Source: CAZFGN01 sp964518695 (GTDB lineage: Bacteria > Patescibacteriota > Minisyncoccia > UBA6257 > Colwellbacteraceae). Taken from it: DNA of 40,745 nucleotides. Position numbers and translations under genes: made by a program. Under the pieces are notes generated by a model. That model was not told the origin of the DNA. It worked only from the letters and a program-made list of their open reading frames with translations, and made no database searches. Each line of letters opens with the position of its first letter. The first letter of the stretch is position 1. Shown piece after piece: positions 15,772 to 24,200 of the stretch. Location of the stretch: NCBI GenBank assembly GCA_964518695.1, contig CAZFGN010000004.1:1-40745 (forward strand). Reading direction: 5' to 3'.

Positions 15772-15777
15772 TATAAT
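15772..15777 (+). promoter_or_regulatory. -10 TATAAT for the 15785 kinase
   Basis: Perfect TATAAT with seven nt to the ATG at 15785, so transcription should start at the start codon (leaderless). Confidence 0.55.
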
Positions 15778-15784
15778 CTAGAGG

Positions 15785-16642
15785 ATGGAGTTTATTCAAC
15801 AGAATTTTCTTTTCACAATGACGGTTATGGCTGTGCTTACAACGCTCCTTATACGAAGCGTTATGAAAGAGCTTAGCCAAAAAAAGCGCATAGAGAAATT
15901 AGTGGAAAACTTAGAATCCGCCAAGAAAAATTTGGAAGATTCAGACGTGGCAAGGCGCGAGTTTTTATCTTTCGCTTCTCACCAGCTTAAAACACCAATG
16001 ACAGTCATCAAGGGTTACGCCACTCTCGCTAATGACGAATCGTATTTTAATTCCCCGGATAAAATGAGGCAGATTATTGGTAAAATTGGTGAATCCACAG
16101 ATCATATGTACCGTATCATATTGAATTTTCTTGACGCAAGAACCATTGAAGATGGTAAAATGAACTATATCCTCAAGCCTACGGACTTTGTGAAACTTAC
16201 TTTCTCCATAGTGGGTGAATTTATGCCCTATGCTATTCAAAAAGGATTGGAGCTTACATTTAATTCCTCCTCGCCGTTTTTAATGGTAAATGCCGATGAA
16301 ACTAAGTTCCGTCAAGTTATCCACAACCTTGTTGATAATGCGATCAAATATACGGATAGCGGTTTCGTAAAAGTGGAGGTGAAAGAAGAAAACTCATCAA
16401 TTCTGCTTAGTGTAAGTGATTCAGGTAAGGGCATTCCACTTGAAGTCAAAGAGCGTTTATTTCAACAATTCTTCCAAGAGAGAGGTGTGGCCATGAAAAC
16501 CCAGAGCGCGGGACTGGGTCTCTATATTGCGAAAGAAATTGTGAAAGCCCATGAAGGAGAAATCTGGGTTGAATCGGAGGGAGAGGGGAAAGGGTCTAGA
16601 TTTGTAATTAAATTAAAGAAACAACAAACAACAGAAGCATAA
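15785..16642 (+). CDS. Histidine kinase with one TM segment and no recognisable sensor
   Basis: 285 residues. One transmembrane helix (about 8-25), a short coiled linker, HisKA with H66 in FLSFASHQLKTPMTVIKGY, then a complete HATPase_c domain: N-box (HNLVDNAIKYTDS), G1 (DSGKGIP), F-box region (LFQQFF) and G2 (SAGLGLYIAKEIVKAHEGE). The N-terminus resembles only the last helix and linker of the multi-TM kinase at 17565, as if the sensor had been removed. A stop codon just upstream and a -10 at leaderless distance show that the short form is genuine. Two receivers follow on the same strand. Confidence 0.9.
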   Translation: MEFIQQNFLFTMTVMAVLTTLLIRSVMKELSQKKRIEKLVENLESAKKNLEDSDVARREFLSFASHQLKTPMTVIKGYATLANDESYFNSPDKMRQIIGKIGESTDHMYRIILNFLDARTIEDGKMNYILKPTDFVKLTFSIVGEFMPYAIQKGLELTFNSSSPFLMVNADETKFRQVIHNLVDNAIKYTDSGFVKVEVKEENSSILLSVSDSGKGIPLEVKERLFQQFFQERGVAMKTQSAGLGLYIAKEIVKAHEGEIWVESEGEGKGSRFVIKLKKQQTTEA

Positions 16643-16669
16643 AAGATTTGTAGGTTTCCTTTGTGGATA

Positions 16670-16678
16670 TGTTATAAT
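16670..16678 (+). promoter_or_regulatory. Extended -10 (TGT-TATAAT) before the first receiver
   Basis: TGT at 16670-16672 and TATAAT at 16673-16678. The ATG used (16723) is 44 nt away, although a TTG at 16684 would be at leaderless distance and in frame. Confidence 0.5.
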
Positions 16679-16722
16679 CAGGGTTGACTCTCGTAGAGAC
16701 AAGTTATATTATTACTTATAAT

Positions 16723-17136
16723 ATGGCAGAAAGTATTGACAAAAGACCGAGAATATTGCTCTTCGTAGAAGATGAGCCTGATATAGTTGAGCTTTATACA
16801 ATCGCTTTTGAAGCCGAAGGCTTTTTAGTGGAAAGTGCTTTAAATGGTGAGGATGCTTTAGTAAAACTTAAACAGTATTCCGAGGATGATGTTAACAGGC
16901 CCACAGTTATGATCTTGGATGTTTTACTTCCGGATCTTTCTGGCTTGGATATTTTGAAAAAGGTGAGAGAAAATTCCTTATTTGATAACACGCCGGTTAT
17001 TATGTTTACCAATTATTCGAGTGACAAGGTTCGAGATGAAATATCAAAGATTTCTAACACCAGATACCTTCTCAAGATGGAAACCAGCCCGGTGCAGCTT
17101 GTGGGTATAGTCAAAGAGATGCTTAATTTAAATTAA
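16723..17136 (+). CDS. Single-domain response regulator
   Basis: About 137 residues from the ATG at 16723. An in-frame TTG at 16684 would add 13 residues and lies at leaderless distance from the -10, so the start is open. Receiver features: acidic pair in FVEDEPD, D66 in VMILDVLLPDLSG, Thr in VIMFTNYSS, and Lys in RYLLKMET. There is no output domain. It sits between two histidine kinases and next to a second receiver, which suggests a branched or relay circuit. The output is probably a protein-protein contact. Confidence 0.88.
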   Translation: MAESIDKRPRILLFVEDEPDIVELYTIAFEAEGFLVESALNGEDALVKLKQYSEDDVNRPTVMILDVLLPDLSGLDILKKVRENSLFDNTPVIMFTNYSSDKVRDEISKISNTRYLLKMETSPVQLVGIVKEMLNLN

Positions 17137-17149
17137 TATATAACGCAAA

Positions 17150-17542
17150 ATGGACAACAAAAAAGTTTTGTTTTTCGTAGAAGATGAAAATGAGATAATT
17201 GAACTTTATAGCAGCCAATTAGAAACTGAAGGCTATTCAGTGGAAGGTTTTAATAGCGGCGGCGAGGCTTTAGCTAAAATTAATTCAATAGTAGAGGGTA
17301 AGTTTTTGCCACCCGCGGTAATTATCCTTGATCTGCTTCTTAAAGACATATCGGGGCTAGCTATTTTAGGGGAACTAAGGGATAAACCTATGTTCGATGA
17401 GACTTTTATCATTGTTTTGACCAACTATGTGAGTGAAAGCTTAGAGAAATCGGTAATGCGGCTGGACAATGTTGTATATCTATCTAAAGTTGACACAACC
17501 CCAACATCTTTAGCTGAACTCATTAAGCGCAAAACTGCCTAA
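17150..17542 (+). CDS. Single-domain response regulator, second of a tandem pair
   Basis: 130 residues. The acidic pair is in FFVEDENEI, the phospho-acceptor is D61 in VIILDLLLKDISG, the Thr is in IIVLTNYVS and the Lys in VVYLSKVD. It is closely similar to the preceding receiver (same spacing, LYSSQLETEGY against LYTIAFEAEGF), so the two arose by tandem duplication. It starts 13 nt after the first receiver and ends 22 nt before the next kinase, consistent with one transcript. Confidence 0.88.
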   Translation: MDNKKVLFFVEDENEIIELYSSQLETEGYSVEGFNSGGEALAKINSIVEGKFLPPAVIILDLLLKDISGLAILGELRDKPMFDETFIIVLTNYVSESLEKSVMRLDNVVYLSKVDTTPTSLAELIKRKTA

Positions 17543-17564
17543 CTTTCCGCCCCCAAGTGAATAA

Positions 17565-19169
17565 ATGCAAATTGATTCACAGAATTTCCTTTTTATATTA
17601 TCGATACTAGTTGGGGTCACCGTTTTTCTGCTTGGCAATTTTGTTTACTTCAATGATCGGAAAAGCTTTATCAATAAGATATTTTTTGCTCTCTCCCTTT
17701 GTATAGTCATCTGGATATTCTCTGTTATCGTGGCAGTCTCCTCGACTGATGCCGATACGGCAGTGCTCTTCAGGCGCATAGCTTTTGGGAGCGCCGCCCT
17801 TATTGCCTTCTTCATGTATTACTTTTCTTATTATTTTCCGAAACAGAATCGAGGATATAGATTTCCGATAGAGTTGCTCACGGTATCCATCGCGGCTATC
17901 GTCGTCGTTAGTTTATTTACACCTTACGTTTTGAGAGAGGTTATATATGACGGCGGGGTCCAGCGGAACATTTACGGCTTTGGTTATTACGTTTTTAGTA
18001 TCTACTTTTTCTTTTGTCTTCTGGGTGGTGCGTACAATTTAATATCGAAAGGGAATGATTTGAGTGGAGTAGAAAGAATCCAGATGAATCTTGTTTTGAT
18101 CGGCCTTATTCTCTCGGGGAGTTTAGCGGCGACAACTAATCTGATTTTGCCCAAGCTTTTAGGAAACTATGCCACAGGTGAGCTTGGGCCCTTAGCGGTT
18201 TCGATTTTCGCAGTTCTTTCTACTTATGCAATTTTGAAACATCACCTCTTTGATATTAAAGTTATCGCCGTAGAGTTCCTGATGTCGTCAATCTGGCTTT
18301 TCACTCTTTTTAGATTCTTGGTGTCCACAGCAGTCAAGGACAAAATCATGGATGGCGCACTTTTGGTTGTCATAGGGATTCTGGGCACAATCGTGATCCG
18401 AACCGCTGTGCGAGAGATTAATCAGCGTGAAAACTTTGAACGGGTTGCCAAAGATTTGGAGTCAGCTAACGCGAAACTGGAGAGACTCGACACGGCTCGG
18501 CGGGAGTTTTTATCTTTTGCCTCGCATCAGCTACGGACACCCATGACGGTAATTAAAGGTTATGCCAACCTTTTAGTGGGAAGTGGGAATTCAATTTCTA
18601 AAGTAAAAGAAATTGTGACTAAAATTTCTAATTCTACCGACGCACTGGATCGTCTTATCGTTAATTTTCTCGACGCACGAGCTATTGAAGAGGGGAAAAT
18701 GACCTACGATTTAGTTCCAACGGACCTGGTCAGAATTGCTGCTTCTATATACAAAGAACTTAAACCGCTCGCTGATGGAAAGGGGCTGGTTTTTTCTTTT
18801 GAAACATCAGATCCCGTCGTAACTATTAACGCGGATGAGTTAAAACTTCGGCAAGCTATTCAAAACCTTGTTGATAACGCTCTTAAATATACGAGCTCCG
18901 GATTTGTTAAGGTGGTTATTAAGACCGAGAATGGATCAGTCGCGGTGTCCGTTGCTGATTCCGGCCGCGGTTTTTCTCAAAGCATCAAAGAGAGTTTGTT
19001 TGGGCAATTCGTTCGCGATAAAACCAACGCCTTGAAGACGCAGGGTACCGGACTTGGTCTTTATATAACTAAAGAAATTGTAAAGGCTCATGGTGGAGAT
19101 ATTTCGGCGGAGAGTGACGGTCCGAACAAAGGAGCTAAATTTATTATTAAGTTAAGCCAGGTTGTTTGA
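17565..19169 (+). CDS. Histidine kinase with multi-TM (HisKA_7TM-type) sensor
   Basis: 534 residues. Residues 1-210 hold about seven transmembrane helices; the junction ILKHHLFDIKVIAVEFL and one or two more helices follow up to about 275. Then come a coiled linker (LESANAKLERLDTARREF), HisKA with H321 in ASHQLRTPMTVIKGY, and a full HATPase_c domain with N-box QNLVDNALKYTSS, G1 DSGRGFS and G2 GTGLGLYITKEIVKAHGGD. The membrane domain probably senses a membrane-soluble or membrane-state signal. It ends the kinase-receiver-receiver-kinase cluster. Confidence 0.92.
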   Translation: MQIDSQNFLFILSILVGVTVFLLGNFVYFNDRKSFINKIFFALSLCIVIWIFSVIVAVSSTDADTAVLFRRIAFGSAALIAFFMYYFSYYFPKQNRGYRFPIELLTVSIAAIVVVSLFTPYVLREVIYDGGVQRNIYGFGYYVFSIYFFFCLLGGAYNLISKGNDLSGVERIQMNLVLIGLILSGSLAATTNLILPKLLGNYATGELGPLAVSIFAVLSTYAILKHHLFDIKVIAVEFLMSSIWLFTLFRFLVSTAVKDKIMDGALLVVIGILGTIVIRTAVREINQRENFERVAKDLESANAKLERLDTARREFLSFASHQLRTPMTVIKGYANLLVGSGNSISKVKEIVTKISNSTDALDRLIVNFLDARAIEEGKMTYDLVPTDLVRIAASIYKELKPLADGKGLVFSFETSDPVVTINADELKLRQAIQNLVDNALKYTSSGFVKVVIKTENGSVAVSVADSGRGFSQSIKESLFGQFVRDKTNALKTQGTGLGLYITKEIVKAHGGDISAESDGPNKGAKFIIKLSQVV

Positions 19170-19213
19170 TTTAGTGTTGCAATGCCCTAAAGGTGGGGGG
19201 TAAACTTAGAATT

Positions 19214-20239
19214 GTGAAGTTCGATGTAGTCACAATTGGTTCGACGACAAGGGACGCTTTTCTAAAAACTAATTTCAAAGTGATCCCTTTTTCTAAAACG
19301 CCTACTAGGCGCGCTTTCGTTGTGCCAGCCGGGGAAAAGATGGGGGTGGAAGAAGTGTGCTTTACCGTCGGTGGCAATGCCGCTAATGCGGCGGTCACTT
19401 TTTCAAGGCAAGGCTACAAAGCGGCGGTTTTCACAAGAGTTGGTGATGACGCTCACGGCCTTGAAGTGAAAAGAAAATTAAAACAGGAAGGAGTAGGCAT
19501 TGATTTTGTTTCGACCGTTTCAGCACCAACCGCGTTTTCGGTTATCTTGCTTCAAGAAGGAGAAAGGACCATTTTAAGCTATCACGGGGCAATTGAGAGT
19601 TTCTCTTTGAAGTCAGCGGATTGGAATAAGTTAGCGAGTAAGTGGTGGTACGTCTCGCTTCCTGGGGAGTCTTATAAATTATTGGGGGGACTCTTGAGGG
19701 CGGCCCGGGAAAATAACGTATCCGTGGCGTTAAACCCCAGCTTTAAGCATTTGGTGGAAGGGAGAACAGATCTTATAAAGCATCTAAAAGGTATTTCATT
19801 TTTGGTTTTAAACGAAGGCGAGGCGGCGGCTTTGACCGGAGTTTCTTTTAAAAAGCCCGAACAAGTATTTAAAAAGTTGGACAAACTAACCCCGGGGATT
19901 GTGGCTATAACTTCGGGTCCCAAGGGCGTTGTGGTTTCTGATGGAAGATTTGTGTATAAGGCCGGTACCTTCAGGGAAAGAAAGATAATTGATCGAACCG
20001 GAGCTGGGGACGCATATGGGTCCGGATTTGTGGCAGGGTTAATAAGAACAAATGAGACCTGTAAGGTTAAAGGAGTTTGTGAGCCCCACAACATTGAATA
20101 CGCCATACGTCTCGCTACCGCGAATGCCACTTCTGTCGTTGAGAAATTGGGGGCCACGGAGGGGACTCTTACGAGAAGGGAATTTGAGAATTCGCCGCGT
20201 TTTAGAAACCTCACGATTGTGAGAAGGAAAATATCTTAA
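19214..20239 (+). CDS. PfkB-family (ribokinase-like) carbohydrate kinase
   Basis: About 341 residues from the GTG at 19214. A GTG at 19193 would add seven residues, but the purine-rich GGTGGGGGG near 19192-19200 is better placed to serve the later start. The N-terminal PfkB signature is GGNAANAAVTFSRQG, and the C-terminal one, with catalytic Asp and anion hole, is DRTGAGDAYGSGFVAGL. NEGEAAALTG is the usual mid-domain motif. The substrate (sugar, nucleoside or polyol) cannot be told. It is followed after 1 nt by an unknown gene and then phospholipid genes, so a role in making a phosphorylated head group is possible. Confidence 0.85.
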   Translation: MKFDVVTIGSTTRDAFLKTNFKVIPFSKTPTRRAFVVPAGEKMGVEEVCFTVGGNAANAAVTFSRQGYKAAVFTRVGDDAHGLEVKRKLKQEGVGIDFVSTVSAPTAFSVILLQEGERTILSYHGAIESFSLKSADWNKLASKWWYVSLPGESYKLLGGLLRAARENNVSVALNPSFKHLVEGRTDLIKHLKGISFLVLNEGEAAALTGVSFKKPEQVFKKLDKLTPGIVAITSGPKGVVVSDGRFVYKAGTFRERKIIDRTGAGDAYGSGFVAGLIRTNETCKVKGVCEPHNIEYAIRLATANATSVVEKLGATEGTLTRREFENSPRFRNLTIVRRKIS

Positions 20240-20240
20240 T

Positions 20241-21473
20241 ATGGAAGCTGGTAAATTTCTCGCGAGAATTTTGGGAGTCGACTATATGGTTCTTGAGGAG
20301 TTGGATAAGGAAATGGCAAAGAAAACCGGCCGATCTGGGATTCTGAACAAAGTTTACGAGGAGAATCTAAAAATTATCAGTTCAACTTTGAGCACGCTTG
20401 ATTCTCACGGCTCTTCAACCTCCCACGTAAGAGACGTTTTGAGGAAAACTATTTTTGACCATGAGCGCCAGCTTTTTAATACTCTTCAGATGGTCGATGG
20501 CAAAAATGAGTTTGATAAAGCGGCCGTTCTTGCCGGTAAAATTGCCCAGGTTGGCAAGGGATTCTTCTTGAAAAAAGAATATGCTGAAAAGATTGTGATG
20601 AAGCGTCCTCCTAGCCAAGTAATGAAATTTTTAGATGTTGGGAGTGTGGAAGATATGATCTCAAAATATGATGTGACGGAAATCTTTAGCGCCCTAAGAT
20701 TTATCGAGTCCAACGAATGGATGCATCAAACATTTGAAGAGGTGTACAGTGGGTTTACCGCCGCCGATTTTGAGGAGAGAGAAATAGAAGTGAGGGTCCT
20801 AGGATCGGTTTGGGAAGAAATTGCCAAAAAGTTTGTTTCTAAAAAACACCACAATTTGAGCCACTTGAAGGAATTTGGGGTTATATTCTTGAATCCGGTT
20901 GCCGAGTCCATTCCCGGCAAATTTTTGAGAGATTTCGCGCTATTTCTGCATTATTTTCACGAGATTGATTTTTATTCCAAGCTTTTCCGCAGATACTCGA
21001 CTGAAGCCGATTTCGCGGAGAGGCTAAAGTCTCTTCTAAGAGGAGACGTGCCGGAAGTTGATAAAGTTTCTGCCGGAGAGTGGATTATAGTTCAGCGTTA
21101 TCTCGCCAAAGAGAACGTTGAAGATCCGAGGTTATTCATTCCCAGGGTAAACCCTGAAGCCATGCATTGGTCGCGAGGCGAAAGGGATTTAACGTTTTTT
21201 GCCTCAAGTAGTCCTGAATCTGGTTTACGCTTGTGGCACAATTTGGATTGGGTTGGAGGGTTATTCACTAATGGCTCGGAAGAGGTTGTCAGTTTTGATT
21301 TAGAGGATAACGCGATGTCTTTAGTCTCTTTTATGGAAGGAAAGGAAGTGAACTTCAATTATCATCAAAGAGAGGCAATGTGGACAAAGCTTTTCTCCGA
21401 GTATGTCGGCGGAGATGAAAATATGGAGAAGATTATAATAGAAAACTTTGACAAAGGTATTATTAAGTTTTAA
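20241..21473 (+). CDS. Conserved-looking 410-residue protein of unknown function
   Basis: No signal peptide and no transmembrane helix. The composition is soluble and alpha-helical, rich in Phe/Glu/Lys, with tryptophan-containing stretches near the end (EAMHWSRGERDLTFFASSS and GLRLWHNLDWVGGLFTN). I do not recognise the family. It starts 1 nt after the PfkB kinase stop and overlaps the CDP-alcohol phosphatidyltransferase by 26 nt, so it is locked into that operon and probably serves the same pathway. Histidine pairs (KKHHNLSHLKEFG, FLHYFHEIDFY) could bind metal, but no known motif supports this. Confidence 0.75.
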   Translation: MEAGKFLARILGVDYMVLEELDKEMAKKTGRSGILNKVYEENLKIISSTLSTLDSHGSSTSHVRDVLRKTIFDHERQLFNTLQMVDGKNEFDKAAVLAGKIAQVGKGFFLKKEYAEKIVMKRPPSQVMKFLDVGSVEDMISKYDVTEIFSALRFIESNEWMHQTFEEVYSGFTAADFEEREIEVRVLGSVWEEIAKKFVSKKHHNLSHLKEFGVIFLNPVAESIPGKFLRDFALFLHYFHEIDFYSKLFRRYSTEADFAERLKSLLRGDVPEVDKVSAGEWIIVQRYLAKENVEDPRLFIPRVNPEAMHWSRGERDLTFFASSSPESGLRLWHNLDWVGGLFTNGSEEVVSFDLEDNAMSLVSFMEGKEVNFNYHQREAMWTKLFSEYVGGDENMEKIIIENFDKGIIKF

Positions 21474-22056
21474 TCATCACTCAAAGAAACACTTGCTATC
21501 TTTAATTAAAAAAATCGTTGTATTTTCACATAATCATTGGGGGGTTACGCCAAATGGCTTATCTTATTTCAGGATATTTGCCTCACCCTGGCTCGCTTTA
21601 CTTTTTTCTTTTGTAATCTCAACGCAAAGTGTTACAGCCGGAATCATCGTTCTTGTTCTATACTGGCTTGTAGCAGTAACAGATGTCTTGGATGGTGCTC
21701 TTGCCCGAGCTTTGCCTAAAGAAAAACAAGATCATGCCAATGGCGGGATGCTGGATCGGCTGGGCGATAAGATACTCGTTATCTTTCTATTAATTCCGTT
21801 TGGCTTGCGTCCCATTCTCGCTCTTATTGTTTTTGGCGAATCCATTCTTGCTTATCAGGCTATCGCGGCACCAGCCGAGAAAAAGCAGGCTAAGACAGTC
21901 GGTAAAATTAAGATGTTGGGCGAGGTTATGCTTATATCACTTTTGCTTTTGGGTGAAATCTTTCCTAAATATGTGCCAGTGGCATTAGTCTTGATTATTT
22001 CCATTAGTGTCGTGATTCTTGTTTTCTCTTCAATTTGGTCGCACTATAAAGCGTGA
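21448..22056 (+). CDS. CDP-alcohol phosphatidyltransferase (PgsA-like)
   Basis: About 202 residues from the TTG at 21448; the exact start is uncertain because no ATG is available. Several transmembrane helices and the family signature are present: TDVLDGALAR...GGMLDRLGDK, with all catalytic Asp residues. The spacing between AR and the following G is 11 residues rather than the common 8. The reaction is transfer of CDP-bound phosphatidyl to an alcohol. With a PgpA-type phosphatase next door, phosphatidylglycerolphosphate synthesis is the best guess. The PfkB kinase in the same operon allows another phosphorylated polyol as acceptor. Confidence 0.85.
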   Translation: MTKVLLSFNHHSKKHLLSLIKKIVVFSHNHWGVTPNGLSYFRIFASPWLALLFSFVISTQSVTAGIIVLVLYWLVAVTDVLDGALARALPKEKQDHANGGMLDRLGDKILVIFLLIPFGLRPILALIVFGESILAYQAIAAPAEKKQAKTVGKIKMLGEVMLISLLLLGEIFPKYVPVALVLIISISVVILVFSSIWSHYKA

Positions 22057-23102
22057 TTTACAAGATTGCAAAGTTTACAGCGAGCATTGCCGGCCTAGGA
22101 CACGCCCCCTTTTTCCCCGGAACTCTTTCAAGTATATTGGCCACAGTTGCGGCTTTGGTTATAAGAGTTTATTTTGGGACAACTTTTTTCACAGGTCTAT
22201 TATTGATTGTTATCTTCGCCGCGTTTTTGAGTATTGGTCTATATGAGCGCGAGGGTGAAAAGAGAGATTATTCTTGGATTGTGATAGATGAATGGATCGG
22301 AATGTGGATAGCCATCCTCCCCATTTTCTATTTTAATTTAAGCCAAAATGAATCTATATATTGGTCCTTGGGAGCGCTCTTTCTTTTCCGGATATTGGAT
22401 ATCTCAAAAGTCGTCCCGCCGATCAAAGCAATCGATAACCATGAACGCCAATCGGCCCTTTTTGTAATCCTAGATGATGTCATCGCCGGACTTTATGTTT
22501 ATTTAATTTTGATATACGCGTTAGAATTTTCTTCCGGCTTGTTTTCACCCGCGGGGGAATTAAGAGCTCTCTTTTTTTCATTTATATTCTTGGTTCCGGC
22601 AATGATTAGTAATATGACACCAGTTTTAGTTCGTAAGCTCCGATTTCTAAATAAGCCTATTAGTCAAAAAATATTTGGGGTGAATAAAACTTGGCGCGGG
22701 CTTATTTTCGGGACGATTGCCGGGGCAATTTCTTCATTCTTACTCTACAAATTAAAAATTTTTCCGGAAGAAATGTTTCAAAATCTTTTTTTGTTTGAGG
22801 TTTTTGAAGTTATGGGGACTCCCGGCCTTTATTTTTTAACCTTAGGGGTTTTTGTGGGTTTCGGAGCTTTGGGGGGTGATTTGACGAAATCGTTTTTTAA
22901 AAGAAGGAGAAGCATAAAAGAAGGAGAAAGTTTTACACCTTGGGATCAAATTGATTACATTCTCGGTGTAATTTTAATTTCTTTTCTATTTTACGGACCG
23001 GTTTTAAAAGAAGCGATTATTTGGCTTATTGTAGGAGGGTTTGTAAGCGCTGTGGGGCACAGGTTGGCTTATTTCTTGGGGCTTATAAATACGAAGCGGT
23101 AA
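22053..23102 (+). CDS. Fusion of PgpA phosphatase and CarS-like CDP-lipid synthase
   Basis: 349 residues. The N-terminal 160 match phosphatidylglycerophosphatase A: GLGHAPFFPGTLSS, VIDEWIGMWIA, and FRILDISKVVPPIKAIDN followed by VILDDVIAGLY. From about residue 175 a membrane domain with NKTWRGLIFGTIAG, GALGGDLTKSFFKRRR and WDQIDYILG matches the CDP-archaeol/CDP-diglyceride synthase (CarS, formerly DUF46) family. One protein would thus carry the step before and the step after the phosphatidyltransferase encoded upstream, which it overlaps by 4 nt (GTGA). The GTG start at 22053 follows from that overlap. Confidence 0.85.
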   Translation: MIYKIAKFTASIAGLGHAPFFPGTLSSILATVAALVIRVYFGTTFFTGLLLIVIFAAFLSIGLYEREGEKRDYSWIVIDEWIGMWIAILPIFYFNLSQNESIYWSLGALFLFRILDISKVVPPIKAIDNHERQSALFVILDDVIAGLYVYLILIYALEFSSGLFSPAGELRALFFSFIFLVPAMISNMTPVLVRKLRFLNKPISQKIFGVNKTWRGLIFGTIAGAISSFLLYKLKIFPEEMFQNLFLFEVFEVMGTPGLYFLTLGVFVGFGALGGDLTKSFFKRRRSIKEGESFTPWDQIDYILGVILISFLFYGPVLKEAIIWLIVGGFVSAVGHRLAYFLGLINTKR

Positions 23103-24166
23103 CAGCGGTCTAAGTTGTTCAATATGCGAAAGGTAAAGCACATGAAGCCCACCCAAAGGTCTACTGGGTAGTCTAAATAATTGTTTGATTTCATCTTGGG
23201 GTCAAATGAGACGGCCATTTTTTTCCAAGATGAAATTGTTTCCAGAAGTTCCGAGATAAATTTTGGATCCTCGGAGCAAACTCCCACTTCAATATTCAAG
23301 TCAAATGAGAAAATATCTAGATTCTGGGAGCCGATAACGCCAAACCGTTTGTCCACCAGCATAGTTTTACTGTGAATCATTTCGCTAGTCAGATAAAACT
23401 TTATTCCATAAGGGTGGAGTTTTGCCATGTAACGGTAATTCGGCAAGTTAGCGATACTCGGATTGATCGCATTTTTAGGCAAGATAATTTCAACATTTAC
23501 TCCTCGGCTAACAGCGTTTCTTAGGGCTTCACGCATCCAGCGATGCGGGATAAAAGAAGGAGTGACCAAGGAAATGCTCTCCCGCGCGTCTGTAATATTT
23601 TTCAAATAGAATCTTTTAAACTCAAAAGACTCGCTACCCGCCCAATGCTCTAGAAGCCGGACTTTTCCTTTCCGGGCAAATGATATTTTCCTAAATCCAA
23701 GAACCTCTGGATCGTGTCCGCCACAATCATAATATATTCTCGCGAAAGAACTTAGAATTTTCTTTACGATTGTTTTACCCGTAAAGCGCACTTGCAGGTC
23801 ATGCCACTTTTTAAAGAATTTGCCAATATTGACTCCACCAGTGAAAACAACCCTTTCGTCAATAATCAGGATCTTGCGGTGAGTGGAGCGAAAAAGATGA
23901 TTAAAGTATAGGAACTCCACCCCACTTTCCCGCAGTCCATTCACAGCGTCGGTTTTAAGTTCGGAACTGCCGAAAGAATCGGCGATGACCTTTATCTTCA
24001 CGCCCTCCTTGGCTTTTTTCTCAAGTTTTCGGAAGAAATCATATCTTTCTTCGGTATCGTTCTCAAGAATATATGCTTCCATATATACAGACCTTTTCGC
24101 GCCCGCTATGGCCTCAAGCATCGCATCCCAAACTGCTTCAGTCTTAGTATAAAACTTGAATTTCAT
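23069..24166 (-). CDS. Phospholipase D / cardiolipin synthase family protein
   Basis: 365 residues with two HKD motifs: HRKILIIDERVVFTGGVNIG in the first half and HSKTMLVDKRFGVIGSQNLD in the second. This is the pair that forms one active site in PLD-superfamily transferases. A hydrophobic segment near the C-terminus (VDLWVGFMCFTFRIL) may anchor it to the membrane. Next to phosphatidylglycerol-type genes, cardiolipin synthesis is the most likely role. The frame stays open upstream to 24364, but the ATG at 24166 is right: it fits the aldolase promoter region, gives the family N-terminus, and has a -10 six nt upstream. The 3' end overlaps the preceding convergent gene by 34 nt. Confidence 0.85.
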   Translation of the reverse strand: MKFKFYTKTEAVWDAMLEAIAGAKRSVYMEAYILENDTEERYDFFRKLEKKAKEGVKIKVIADSFGSSELKTDAVNGLRESGVEFLYFNHLFRSTHRKILIIDERVVFTGGVNIGKFFKKWHDLQVRFTGKTIVKKILSSFARIYYDCGGHDPEVLGFRKISFARKGKVRLLEHWAGSESFEFKRFYLKNITDARESISLVTPSFIPHRWMREALRNAVSRGVNVEIILPKNAINPSIANLPNYRYMAKLHPYGIKFYLTSEMIHSKTMLVDKRFGVIGSQNLDIFSFDLNIEVGVCSEDPKFISELLETISSWKKMAVSFDPKMKSNNYLDYPVDLWVGFMCFTFRILNNLDRCYRFVFISPKK

Positions 24167-24172
24167 ATCCCA

Positions 24173-24187
24173 ATTATATGATATAAT
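24173..24187. promoter_or_regulatory. Divergent -10 pair for phospholipase D and aldolase genes
   Basis: TATAAT on the minus strand at 24178-24173 (six nt before ATG 24166) and on the plus strand at 24182-24187 (13 nt before ATG 24201). Only 34 nt separate the two start codons, so the minus transcript should be leaderless and the plus leader about six nt. Confidence 0.55.
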
Positions 24188-24200
24188 TAGGTCAACTAGT

